NCBI RefSeq assembly: GCF_019774615.1 | Contig: NZ_CP081497.1 | Span: forward strand, 806,001-870,000 | Source of the DNA: Streptomyces sp. BHT-5-2 | GTDB taxonomy: Bacteria; Actinomycetota; Actinomycetes; Streptomycetales; Streptomycetaceae | Reading direction: 5' to 3' | DNA length: 64,000 nucleotides | In this document: positions 44,404-52,492 of the stretch, piece after piece | Layout of the letters: each line of letters starts with the position of its first letter | Numbering within the stretch: the first letter of the stretch is position 1 | Translations under genes and position numbers: made by a program | Notes under the pieces: generated by a model | What the model was told of the DNA's origin: nothing | Seen by the model: the letters and a program-made list of their open reading frames with translations, nothing else | Database searches by the model: none

Positions 44404-45162
44404 TTGACCGACCGCATATCACCGCGACCGATCGCCCGGCGGCAAGGGACGTATGGCGTGGACGCACCCTATATCCCGGCGGTTTACGGCGCCGTGGGCA
44501 TCGGGCTGCTGGCGTGCGGCATCGTTCTGCTGACCGCGTACGGTCTAGCCTCCGCGCTCGGGGCGCTCCTCTCCGGCATCCTGGTACTGGTGTCTGCGGG
44601 CCTGTATCTGTACGTCACCCGCCGAGGCAAGTTCGTCGTCTGGGAGAATCTCCTCGACGGACTGGCGCTACGCGGTGACGAGCACGTACTCGACCTGGGT
44701 TGCGGGCGTGGCGCGGTGCTGCTGGCGGCAGCCCGACGCCTGCCCGAGGGCCGGGTGCACGGTGTCGACCTCTGGCGCAGTCAGGACCAGAGCGGGAACG
44801 ACCCGGCCGTCACCCGACGCAACGCACAGGCGGAGGGCGTGGCCGACCGCATCGAACTCCACACCGCGGACATGACCCGACTTCCCTTCGAAGACGGCCA
44901 GTTCGAAGCCGTCATCAGCAGTCTGGCGATCCACAACATCTCCGACGCGGCCGGGCGCACCGCGGCCATCGAGGAGGCGGTACGGGTGCTCCGGCCGGGC
45001 GGCCGCCTGGTCGTCGCCGATATCCGCAACGCCCGCCAGTACGGCGCCGACCTGCAACGGCTCGGCATGCGCGACATCACCCGCCGTGGTGCGGGGGCGC
45101 GCATGTGGTGGAGCGGCCCCTGGATGCCGACCACGGTCGTCTCCGCCACTAAGCCGAGCTGA
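44404..45162 (+). CDS. Membrane-anchored SAM methyltransferase
   Basis: 252 aa from a TTG start with GGGGAG 6 nt upstream. Two hydrophobic helices (IPAVYGAVGIGLLACGIVLL, ALGALLSGILVLVSAGLYLY) at about residues 20-70 anchor the protein. The class I methyltransferase domain follows: motif I VLDLGCGRGAVLL, post-I VHGVDLW, LPFEDGQFEAVISSLAIHNI and VRVLRPGGRLVVADI. This resembles small-molecule or lipid methyltransferases acting at the membrane. Two short direct repeats (GAATTCGCC-like) precede it. Substrate unknown. Confidence 0.85.
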   Translation: MTDRISPRPIARRQGTYGVDAPYIPAVYGAVGIGLLACGIVLLTAYGLASALGALLSGILVLVSAGLYLYVTRRGKFVVWENLLDGLALRGDEHVLDLGCGRGAVLLAAARRLPEGRVHGVDLWRSQDQSGNDPAVTRRNAQAEGVADRIELHTADMTRLPFEDGQFEAVISSLAIHNISDAAGRTAAIEEAVRVLRPGGRLVVADIRNARQYGADLQRLGMRDITRRGAGARMWWSGPWMPTTVVSATKPS

Positions 45163-45297
45163 CCCGCGTTCGACCCCGGGCCGGGCGGATCGCCGGGCAT
45201 CTGGTCCGCGGGACCCGTCCCGTCAACCAAACGGGCGTCGAACGCGTCCTATCGACGGCAGCAGTCCGCCGTCCGCACGACAGAAAGCCCGGCAGTC

Positions 45298-45765
45298 ATG
45301 TCCTTGCAGACTCGTCGCCGCTCCCGTGGCACCCTCTATCTCGCGCTGGGCGGGCTCGCCCTGGCCGGCCTCGGGTTCGGCGGCGGACTGTGGGCCAAGG
45401 ACCACACCGTCTGGTTCAAGCGGTTGCGGGGCGGAAACGCCTGGTCCCTGACCTACCAGGGTGGTGCCGCCGGCGGCCGGGGCCAGGCCACCGCCGTCCG
45501 CTACCGCTTCAACCCGGACAGCTTCAGGCCGGCCCACCACATCGCCCGGCTCGTCCGCACACCGCTCCCGTGGAGCACGCAAGTGCTGGTCAACACCGGC
45601 GAGTTGGCGCGGGTCGAGGTGGAGCCGGACGCGCACACCGTCGCGACCTGCCGCATCCTTCTCGACGGGGTCCGGGTCGTCGCCGAGGGCGCGTCTCCGG
45701 CTCCCGGCCGTCCCGCCGTGTGCCAGGTCACCACCAGCAGCACACCGGAGAAGTGGCCTCGCTGA
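45298..45765 (+). CDS. Membrane-anchored hypothetical protein
   Basis: 155 aa. A basic N-terminus and one hydrophobic helix (TLYLALGGLALAGLGFGGGLWA) are followed by a beta-rich exported domain with NAWSLTYQ, ARVEVEPDAHTVATC and GRPAVCQVTTSS; two Cys may form a disulphide. The layout recalls MmpS-like accessory proteins, but no specific match is certain. It lies 135 bp after the methyltransferase gene in the same direction. Confidence 0.65.
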   Translation: MSLQTRRRSRGTLYLALGGLALAGLGFGGGLWAKDHTVWFKRLRGGNAWSLTYQGGAAGGRGQATAVRYRFNPDSFRPAHHIARLVRTPLPWSTQVLVNTGELARVEVEPDAHTVATCRILLDGVRVVAEGASPAPGRPAVCQVTTSSTPEKWPR

Positions 45766-45792
45766 CCCGAAGAGCCGCCCAGCCGTCCCACG

Positions 45793-46968
45793 TCAGTCCG
45801 CGCTGCCGGCGACGGTGCGCAGATCGACGCCCCAGTCCAGTTGGGCGAGCAGCTTGTCGTCACCGGGGCGCGCGGCCGCAGGGGCCCCGCCGGTGCGCGC
45901 CGGAGGGGTGCGGGTGCCGCGGGACAGCTGTCCGCTGACGGTGATGTTGTGCTCCACGCGGGGCCGGCGGCAGGACTCGTACAGGGCGAGCGCGCTCTCC
46001 GGATCAGGCGTGTCCCGAAGCGACTTGGCCAGGATGACGGCGTCCTCCAGCGCCATCGAGGCCCCTTGGCCCGTCGCCGGTGAGGCCGCGTGCGCGGCGT
46101 CGCCGATGAGCAGCATCCGGCCGGAGCGCCAGGGCGTGCCCGGCGGCAGCTCGGTGGCGTTGGTGGCCATGATGCCGTCGGTGGAGGCCGCGACGATGTC
46201 CGCGGCGGGCGTGGCGTCCTTGCGCAGCGCCGCGACGAGGCGTTCGCGCCAGGCGGCGGGGGCCGGGTCGGCGAGTTCCGCGGCGGTGATCGCCCGACCT
46301 GCGACGCGGGCGAACCAGTACGTTTCCCGGTCCGGCGAGACCGCGTAACCGAAGGCGGCGCTGCTGCCCCGCACCATGGTGATGAGGCCCGTGTCCTCCG
46401 CCACCGGGGCGCTGCGGGTGTAGCCGTAGAAGACGGACTGTCCTGCGTAGACGGGCTCGGCGCCCGGCGCGATCGACCGCCGGACGGTCGAGTTCAGGCC
46501 GTCCGCGCCGATGAGCAGATCGCCCGTCGCGACGCTGCCGTCGGCGAAACGCGCGGTCACCCGATCCGGGCCGTCCGCGACGGACAGCAGCCGGGACCCG
46601 TGCGTCATACGGATGCCGCGGCGGATCGCCTCGGACTGCAGCGCCGCGTTCAACTCGCCGCGGCGGATGCACCGGTACCGCAACCGCGCGTCGTCGGCCT
46701 CGCCGAGCGGTACACGGGCCACCTCGCCGCCCTGGTCGTCGAGAACCCGCATCCAGGGCAGCGGAAAGCCGATCGCGGTGACCGCATCCGAGGCGTCGAG
46801 CTGCGCCAGGGCACGCATACCGTTACTCGCCAGGGTCAGGAACGCCCCGATGTCCTCGGCAGTGTCGGGATGCGCCTCGTACACGGCGACGTCCAAGCCT
46901 GCCTTGTGCAGGGCCAACGCGGTCGCCGTACCGGCGATGCCGCCCCCGATGACCAGTATGCGTGTCAC
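45793..46968 (-). CDS. FAD-dependent monooxygenase
   Basis: 391 aa. Group A flavoprotein hydroxylase: N-terminal ILVIGGGIAGTATALALHKAGLDVAVYEA (GxGxxG), DG motif LLIGADGLNSTVRR and GD motif MLLIGDAAHAASPATGQGASMALEDA. The closest known relatives are salicylate-hydroxylase/TetX-like aromatic or tetracycline hydroxylases. GTG at 46968 was chosen because GGGAGTGG lies just upstream and the nucleotide-binding strand begins at residue 3. The C-terminal 50 residues are short, without a thioredoxin-like domain. Substrate unknown. Confidence 0.9.
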   Translation of the reverse strand: MTRILVIGGGIAGTATALALHKAGLDVAVYEAHPDTAEDIGAFLTLASNGMRALAQLDASDAVTAIGFPLPWMRVLDDQGGEVARVPLGEADDARLRYRCIRRGELNAALQSEAIRRGIRMTHGSRLLSVADGPDRVTARFADGSVATGDLLIGADGLNSTVRRSIAPGAEPVYAGQSVFYGYTRSAPVAEDTGLITMVRGSSAAFGYAVSPDRETYWFARVAGRAITAAELADPAPAAWRERLVAALRKDATPAADIVAASTDGIMATNATELPPGTPWRSGRMLLIGDAAHAASPATGQGASMALEDAVILAKSLRDTPDPESALALYESCRRPRVEHNITVSGQLSRGTRTPPARTGGAPAAARPGDDKLLAQLDWGVDLRTVAGSAD

Positions 46969-47113
46969 GTTCCACTCCCATTCGTCCTGCTGCGCGGGCC
47001 CCTCGGGCGTCCAAGTCAATGATGGACCCTGGGCGGCCGAGCAACGCAGGATCGGGCGAACCTGAGTGCCTGCGTAAGCTGGTCCGGTAGCCGAGTCGAG
47101 GGAGCGAGAGCCG

Positions 47114-47191
47114 GTGTCTGGGGACGTGGGGCCCTGGGAGGCGGTGGTGCTGCTGGTCGGCGGGCTCCTGGTGTATTTCCTGCCGTCCTTG
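47114..47191 (+). pseudogene. Truncated superinfection-immunity-like membrane protein
   Basis: A GTG behind GAGGGAGCGAG starts MSGDVGPWEAVVLLVGGLLVYFLPSLSV, a small membrane protein N-terminus resembling the Imm_superinfect family (LxxYFLPS). The resemblance stops exactly where the convergent PIG-L gene begins (47192); from there the frame is only its antisense. It looks like a 5' remnant cut off by rearrangement. The similarity is short, so the family call is tentative. Confidence 0.4.
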
Positions 47192-49030
47192 TCAGTGCGG
47201 ATGTCGCCGCGGGTGCCGGTGGCGGGGCCCGACCGCCAGGGGGACACCGGTGCGGCGCGCCTGGGCGACGGCGGCGGGCGAGTCCTTGCTGCGGGCGGCC
47301 TCCAACGGGATGTCCGCGGGGCGCGTCGGACGCCCGACGGGCGGTTGGTATCCGGGCAGTCGCAACGGGCCCCAGACATAGGGATCGGCCTGGGCGCTGC
47401 CGAACGGGGACCAGGCGAGCCGGCTCTTGCCGGTCTTGTCCTTGGTGTCGGAGTCGTAGACGAAGACGTTGGCGGTGAGACGGTTCGGGTCGACGGCGGC
47501 CGGCAGGGCGCTGAAGGGGATCTTCGCCTCGACGGTGTAGCCGGTGTACGGCTCGGTCACCGTGGCCGCGACGGCCATGCCAGGCGCGGTGGTCGCCGCC
47601 GGCCCCTGGCGGTTGTCGCCGTCCCGTTCGGCGCACGGCCCGCCGCGGTGCGCGGTGAACGGCAGGATGCCGGTCTTGAAGGTGGTCGAGGTGTCGTCGG
47701 AGTCACCGCGCGGATCGAGGTCGATCTCCACGGAGTCGGTACGCCAGTGCCGCTTGCAGTCGGTCCGGGCGTCCAGGGCCGCGCCCTTGATGTTGTCGCG
47801 GACCTGCACCAGGACGTAGAGGGCCGCGCCGTGGCGGGAGATCCGGGCGGTTGCCGAGCAGTCCGCCGGCGTGCACTGCTCTCCGTCCCAGTGACGCAAC
47901 GTCAGCTGCGGGCCGGGGTACTCGCCGGGGCCTGCCCTGCCGTCCACGACCGGGGCCCTGGCGACGGCAGGGGCGGTGGTGCGAGGGTTGGCGGGGTAGT
48001 CGGGCTGGGCGTCGTCGGCGAGCCAGGGCAGCCCCGTGCGCTCCGCCCACTCCCGGAACTCGGCGTAAAGCGGCCGCAGACCCGACTGGTTCCGCACCTT
48101 CGCCCGTACGAATTCGCCGTTCCTGGCCAGGACGGTGAACCACTCGCACGGAAGCCTGCGGCGCGGCGTGGTGACCTTGCGCGGCAGTGCGCCGAGGCCC
48201 TGGGTGAGATAGGCCCGTGCGGCGTTCCGCTCGATCTGGGCCCAGGTCCTGCCGTTGGGCGCTCGGACGCCGGTCCAGTAGCCGACGACGGGGAGGCCGG
48301 TCGGCGGGTCGACGGCCCGGTGCCCGGCACATCCCGGCCCCACCGGCCCCTTGAACCCCCAACTCTGGGCGAGCAGTTCGGATGGCCTCCAGGGGCGGTA
48401 CTTCTCCTTGCGGATCTGCTCGGGGAAGGCCGTGGGATCGGCGGCCAGGCGGAACGCCTCGATGGCCAGTCGCGCGGCCTGCTGGTGTGCGCCGTGTTGG
48501 TTGAAGGGCCGCGGGTCCATCGTGACCACCGTCTTCGGTGTGGTCGCGCGGATCAGCCGGACGATGCGTTCCAGGGTGTCCGTGCGCCGTTGCGGCGCCC
48601 GGTTCCAGATCTTGCCGGTGAGCGGCACCGACAGCGTGTACCAGAAGTCCGGCTTGTCGAGGTAGTAGACGTTGCGGATGCCCACCAGTCCCACGGCCTT
48701 GCGTTCCTCGCGTTCCCGGATGAGGCCCAGCTCGGCCCCCTCCTCCGGGCCGACCGCGTTCCCGCCGCCCTCGCCCCGGGTGATGGTGGCCACGCCGGCC
48801 GACTGACCCCGGCGCTGCCGCCACTGGCCGAAGGTCGCCAGTGACTGGAACTCGTCGTCCGGGTGCGCGCCGATGAACAGCACGTCCGTGTGCGCGCGAT
48901 CGCGGGACGGGGCGACCGCGGGACGGACGTCGGGTACCGCCCGGGCACCGGAGGAGGGAATGGCGGCGCTGGACAGCAGGACGACCGCGGCGACCAGCGT
49001 CGACGCGAAGTGCAACGGCAGACGTGGCAT
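47192..49030 (-). CDS. Secreted PIG-L deacetylase with CBM9-like C-terminus
   Basis: 612 aa. Signal peptide (LHFASTLVAAVVLLSSAAIP) at the N-terminus. The PIG-L (LmbE) metal site is FIGAHPDDEFQS at about residue 53 with the distant His in FNQHGAHQQAA. These zinc enzymes deacetylate N-acetylglucosamine-type groups. Residues 390-600 form a CBM9/DOMON-like sandwich (YVLVQVRDN, SVEIDLDPRGDSDDTSTTF, YTGYTVEAKIPFSAL), so the enzyme may act on an extracellular glycan. It is divergent from the sigma-factor operon. The extreme C-terminus (RHRHPRRHPH) may extend beyond the original domain end. Confidence 0.87.
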   Translation of the reverse strand: MPRLPLHFASTLVAAVVLLSSAAIPSSGARAVPDVRPAVAPSRDRAHTDVLFIGAHPDDEFQSLATFGQWRQRRGQSAGVATITRGEGGGNAVGPEEGAELGLIREREERKAVGLVGIRNVYYLDKPDFWYTLSVPLTGKIWNRAPQRRTDTLERIVRLIRATTPKTVVTMDPRPFNQHGAHQQAARLAIEAFRLAADPTAFPEQIRKEKYRPWRPSELLAQSWGFKGPVGPGCAGHRAVDPPTGLPVVGYWTGVRAPNGRTWAQIERNAARAYLTQGLGALPRKVTTPRRRLPCEWFTVLARNGEFVRAKVRNQSGLRPLYAEFREWAERTGLPWLADDAQPDYPANPRTTAPAVARAPVVDGRAGPGEYPGPQLTLRHWDGEQCTPADCSATARISRHGAALYVLVQVRDNIKGAALDARTDCKRHWRTDSVEIDLDPRGDSDDTSTTFKTGILPFTAHRGGPCAERDGDNRQGPAATTAPGMAVAATVTEPYTGYTVEAKIPFSALPAAVDPNRLTANVFVYDSDTKDKTGKSRLAWSPFGSAQADPYVWGPLRLPGYQPPVGRPTRPADIPLEAARSKDSPAAVAQARRTGVPLAVGPRHRHPRRHPH

Positions 49031-49298
49031 CAACAGATCACTCGTCCTCGGTCGTGGACCAGGGCGTGTCCGACGGGTCGGGGTCGGACAGGCCCCTGGT
49101 GGGAACCATGTCAGGCTTTCCGGGGTGCCGAAAAGTAGGCGATAAACCACCTTTCGGGGTAGTCCGGACGGCGGCGGTGGCGGTAGTAGCGACGCCTTCC
49201 CTGTGCCCTCGCGCACTCTTGCGCACCCTTGTGCCAACTCCTTGGGAACGAAGCGAAACATTTCCTCCGCCCAACGCATCGAAGAGGTGAGGAAAGCA
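49031..49298. other. Divergent promoter region of PIG-L and sigma-factor genes
   Basis: 268 bp without a supported gene. It is less GC-rich than its surroundings and holds both promoters. GGGAACGAAGCGAAAC at 49243 resembles an ECF-type -35 region, but a matching -10 was not certain. No repeat other than the His-codon run downstream. Confidence 0.45.
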
Positions 49299-49385
49299 GT
49301 GCACACGCACACCCATACCAAGATGTACAGGCACACGCACACACATGCAGGCAAACCGGATCACCGGGGCAGGGAGAACAGATGA
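49299..49385 (+). CDS. His-rich leader peptide of sigma-factor gene
   Basis: 28 aa from a GTG with GAGGAAAG 2-8 nt upstream, a better ribosome-binding site than most genes here. The peptide contains HTHTHT, KMYR and HTHTH blocks: seven His in 28 residues. Its TGA overlaps the ATG of the sigma gene (ATGA at 49382), so the two are translationally coupled. Either ribosome pausing at His codons or metal binding by the peptide could tune sigma production. This is inference; the low-complexity CACACG repeat alone could create the pattern. Confidence 0.5.
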   Translation: MHTHTHTKMYRHTHTHAGKPDHRGRENR

Positions 49386-49894
49386 GGCAGGGCCGCGCGG
49401 AGGAGTGCGCGGAGTTCGCGGCGGCACGGGCCGGACACCTTTTCCGGTCCGCATGTCTGTTGACCGCGGGCGACACGCATCTCGCGGAGGACCTGGTGCA
49501 GGAGACGCTCGGCCGGCTGTACGTCCACTGGGGACGGGTCAGCCGGGCCGAGAACCCCGCCGCATACGCACAGACCGTTCTCACCCGCACCTTTCTCGCC
49601 CACCAGCGGCGCCGCAGCAGCACCGAGCGCACCATGGGCGTGCTGCCCGACCAGGCCGACGCGACAGACGGCGGTGACACGGCGTTGCGCGTCACCCTGC
49701 TGGACGCGCTCGGCCGACTGCCCGCCAAGGACCGGGCCGTGGTCGTCCTGCGCTACTGGGAGGACCGGTCCATCGCCGAGACCGCCGATGCGCTCAACGC
49801 CAGTTCGGCGGCCGTGCGCACCCGGTGCGTGCGCGCGCTCGGACGACTCCGGGAACTCCTCGGCGAGGACGTCGGGGCGTATGCCCACCCCTGA
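49382..49894 (+). CDS. SigE-family RNA polymerase sigma factor
   Basis: 170 aa. Region 2 is at about residues 10-75 (HLAEDLVQETLGRLYVHWGRV) and region 4 at about 105-160 (LPAKDRAVVVLRYWEDRSIAETADALNASSAAVRTRCVRAL). This is the SigE-family type of small group 4 sigma factor common in Streptomyces. ATG at 49382 has GGGAG 6 nt upstream and overlaps the leader-peptide stop. The next gene encodes a single-pass membrane protein, a likely antagonist or partner. Confidence 0.92.
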   Translation: MRQGRAEECAEFAAARAGHLFRSACLLTAGDTHLAEDLVQETLGRLYVHWGRVSRAENPAAYAQTVLTRTFLAHQRRRSSTERTMGVLPDQADATDGGDTALRVTLLDALGRLPAKDRAVVVLRYWEDRSIAETADALNASSAAVRTRCVRALGRLRELLGEDVGAYAHP

Positions 49895-49981
49895 CAGCGG
49901 CTTCACCGCCACGCCCCTTCGCTGTTCGTCACCTCGCCCTCCCGTCCTCCTGTTCGCCGTATGCGTCTCCGGACGCGCCAA

Positions 49982-50026
49982 CTCCCTCGACTCCCTCGAC
50001 TCCCTTGATTCTCTCGATTCTCTCGA
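49982..50026 (+). repeat. 9-bp tandem repeat, five copies
   Basis: Units CTCCCTCGA, CTCCCTCGA, CTCCCTTGA, TTCTCTCGA, TTCTCTCGA run head to tail from 49982 to 50026. One frame reads a run of Leu-Asp-Ser, but no start fits. It occupies the gap between the sigma gene and its membrane partner and may vary the spacing between them. Confidence 0.85.
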
Positions 50027-50049
50027 CCTCGCGGAAACGGTGATTCCTC

Positions 50050-51336
50050 ATGCCCGTTGAGCAGCACAGCGATCCTTTCGAGGAACGGCTCTCCGCCGCC
50101 CTGCACCAGGTCGGCGGGGCCTTCGACGCCGACCGGGCCGCCCTCACCACCGCCGGTGCGGCGCACGGACGGCGGCTGGCGCTGCGCCGCCGGGCCGCCT
50201 TCGTCTCGGGCGCGGCCGGCGTCGCCCTCGCCGGTGTGGGCGGCGTACTGCTGGTGCCCTGGGGCGGTTCGCCGGCCGACTCCCGGCAGGCGTCGGTGGC
50301 CGCCGACGGGCCCCCGGTCAGGTCCGCCTCCTCGCCCAACGCCGCAGTCGGCAAGGAGGAGATGATCCGCACGTTGGAGAAGCTGCTGCGGAAGTCGCTG
50401 CCCGAGGGGGGCACGATCAGCAACGAGGAGGGGCGGGGCATGGGCGGCCAGGGCCTCGATGCGCGGCCGTTCGCGTCGGCCGTCTACGACGACGGCAAGG
50501 GACCCGCCGCCCTCTCCGTCTCCCTGGGCCGGGTCGAGCCCGGCGGTCCGGAGGCCCGCAAGCAGACCGAGTGCCCGGCCAAGGCGTTCGTCCCGTACGA
50601 CGCCTGCTCCACCGAGCGACTGCCCGACGGCTCGGCGTTCATGGTCCTCCAAGGCTACGAGTACCCCGACCGTCGGGTGGACACCAAGTTGTGGACGGCG
50701 AACCTGGTCACGCCGAGCGGGCAGCACGTCTCCGTGCGGGAGTGGAACGCCGCCGCGGAGAAGGGCGCATCGGCCAGCCGACCCCAACCACCCTTGTCCC
50801 AGGCGCAGTTGAAGGCGTTGGTGTCGGCTCGGGAGTGGCGGCGGATCGTCGACGCGATCCCGGAGAACCCCCCGCGACGGGCCGGGAATCCGTTCGCTCC
50901 CCGGCAAGGCGCGGGCGCCCCGGCCGTCGACACGCTCTCCGGCCTGATCCCCAAGGGCCTCAGGGTGGTCGAGAAGAACGACGACGGCGGCCCCGAATTC
51001 GCCTATGCCGTCGTGGACGACGGACGGGGCCGCAGCCTCGTGGAGGTCAACGTCCAGCCGGGCATGGGGGACGTCGCCGGCGACCTCTTCCACCCGGGCG
51101 ACGAGACCCTGCCCGACGGCACCCGTATCGCCGTCCACCGGGGCCCCGGCGAGAAGGGGGGCGACGGAGTGCGGATGTGGACCGTGGACACCCTGCGGGC
51201 CGACGGCAGGCGTGTGGTCGTCAGCGCCTTCAACGCCGACACGCAGCAGAGCGCCGCGACCCGCAGGTCTCCCGCCCTGACCATCGAGCAGCTGCGGCAG
51301 ATCGCCCTCAGCCCGAAGTGGTGGCAGGGCTCCTGA
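50050..51336 (+). CDS. Single-pass membrane protein, putative anti-sigma partner
   Basis: 428 aa. A cytoplasmic N-terminus of about 50 residues (DPFEERLSAALHQVGGAFDADRAAL, then a basic RRLALRRR) precedes one transmembrane helix (AAFVSGAAGVALAGVGGVLLV). About 355 residues outside contain two copies of a beta domain, near 95-240 and 290-410 (LEKLLRKSLPEGG and DTLSGLIPKGLRV start them; VSVREWNA and VVVSAFNA end them). Position right after a SigE-family sigma gene and this topology are typical of anti-sigma-like proteins, though no zinc motif is present. GGTGA lies 6 nt before the ATG. Confidence 0.8.
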   Translation: MPVEQHSDPFEERLSAALHQVGGAFDADRAALTTAGAAHGRRLALRRRAAFVSGAAGVALAGVGGVLLVPWGGSPADSRQASVAADGPPVRSASSPNAAVGKEEMIRTLEKLLRKSLPEGGTISNEEGRGMGGQGLDARPFASAVYDDGKGPAALSVSLGRVEPGGPEARKQTECPAKAFVPYDACSTERLPDGSAFMVLQGYEYPDRRVDTKLWTANLVTPSGQHVSVREWNAAAEKGASASRPQPPLSQAQLKALVSAREWRRIVDAIPENPPRRAGNPFAPRQGAGAPAVDTLSGLIPKGLRVVEKNDDGGPEFAYAVVDDGRGRSLVEVNVQPGMGDVAGDLFHPGDETLPDGTRIAVHRGPGEKGGDGVRMWTVDTLRADGRRVVVSAFNADTQQSAATRRSPALTIEQLRQIALSPKWWQGS

Positions 51337-51435
51337 CAGCCGACCGACCCGCCCCCGGACAGAGGCTTCGCAAGAGGGGGCTCCGGAGCGGGGAGGCACA
51401 GGAGGCATGGGGAAGGGCGGCTTCGAAAAAGGGGC

Positions 51436-51466
51436 TTGCCTCTCCAGCTACTGGAAGGTCGAGAGT
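51436..51466 (+). promoter_or_regulatory. MerR-type promoter with 19-bp spacer
   Basis: -35 TTGCCT (51436-51441) and -10 GAGAGT (51461-51466) are separated by 19 bp, the long spacer found in MerR-activated promoters. The spacer holds the dyad CTCTCCAG-CTA-CTGGAAGG (6 of 8 bases paired). Transcription would start near 51473, at or next to the GTG start codon, so the mRNA should be leaderless. Confidence 0.8.
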
Positions 51467-51473
51467 TGTTCCC

Positions 51474-52382
51474 GTGAGCGACCCCACCGAAATGCTGACC
51501 ATCGGCGAGCTTGCCCGGCGTACCGGAGTCGCCGTGCGCACGATCCGCTTCTGGTCCGACAGCGGCGTCATCGCGCCGAACGGCCGCACGGCAGGCGGCT
51601 TCCGGCTCTACGACGCCGGCGCCGTCGCCCGTGTCGAGCTGGTCCGCACCCTGCGCGAGCTGGGGCTGGACCTGGACACGGTACGTCAGGTGGCCGACAG
51701 GCAGGTGACGGTGCGCGACGTGGCCAGGGCCCATGTGCGCGCACTGGATGCGGAGATCCGCACGCTGCGGGTGCGGCGCGCGGTGCTGGATCGGGTCGCC
51801 CGACAGGACAGTACGACCGAGGAGCTGAGACTGATGCACGAGCTGGCACGGATGTCCGCCGACGAGCGGCAGCGGATCATCGACGACTTCGTCCGGGAGA
51901 CCTTCGACGGCGTCGATGCCCAGGCGCCTGGCGCACACATCGCCCAGGCCATGAGCACCATGCCCGCCCACCTGCCCGCCGATCCGACTTCCGAACAGGT
52001 TGATGCCTGGGCGGAGTTGGCGGAGCTGGTGAGCGACGAGGCGTTCCGTAGGCGGGTACGCGAGATGGCGGTGGCCGGAGCGCGGGGCGGCCCGCGGCCG
52101 GCGGGGCCCGACCCGGCGAAGGTCGCCGAGCACGCCGGAAAGGCAGTACGCGACGAGGTCGCCCCGGCCTCGGGCGAGGGGCAGGAGATCCTGCACCGGA
52201 TCGTCGACCCGCACCTGCCGATGTCCGAACGGGCCCTGCTGGCCGGCCAGTTGGCAACCTTCACCGACCGCAGGGTGGAGCGGTACTGGCAACTGCTGGC
52301 CGTACTGAACGGCCGGCCGCCGGTCCCCTCGCACGTCCCCGCGTTCGAGTGGCTGATCGCCGCGCTGCGGTCCCACGCGTAG
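51474..52382 (+). CDS. MerR family regulator
   Basis: 302 aa from a GTG that coincides with the predicted transcription start; an ATG at 51492 is the alternative. Winged HTH MLTIGELARRTGVAVRTIRFWSDSGVI at residues 7-33, GGFRLYD wing, and a coiled-coil (ARAHVRALDAEIRTLRVRRAVLDRVA) at about 80-110. No Cys cluster is present, so it is not a metal sensor. The 190-residue C-terminal helical domain (VDAWAELAELVSDEAFRRRVREM) likely binds a small molecule. Self-activation through the promoter at 51436 is expected. Confidence 0.9.
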   Translation: MSDPTEMLTIGELARRTGVAVRTIRFWSDSGVIAPNGRTAGGFRLYDAGAVARVELVRTLRELGLDLDTVRQVADRQVTVRDVARAHVRALDAEIRTLRVRRAVLDRVARQDSTTEELRLMHELARMSADERQRIIDDFVRETFDGVDAQAPGAHIAQAMSTMPAHLPADPTSEQVDAWAELAELVSDEAFRRRVREMAVAGARGGPRPAGPDPAKVAEHAGKAVRDEVAPASGEGQEILHRIVDPHLPMSERALLAGQLATFTDRRVERYWQLLAVLNGRPPVPSHVPAFEWLIAALRSHA

Positions 52383-52427
52383 CGACGCAACGCTGCTGTC
52401 GCCGACCTGAGGGGGCATCAGCACAGA

Positions 52428-52478
52428 CACACCGTGCGTGCGCACGTCCTCGGATCGGACGTGCGCACGCACGGTGTG
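52428..52478. terminator. Long perfect hairpin between convergent genes
   Basis: A 22-bp perfect inverted repeat (52428-52449 with 52457-52478) around a 7-nt loop, lying between the convergent MerR and DUF4185 genes. It can end transcription from either side. The stem alternates CGTGCGTGCGCACG and is itself partly palindromic. Confidence 0.9.
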
Positions 52479-52492
52479 CACCGGCCCCTGGC

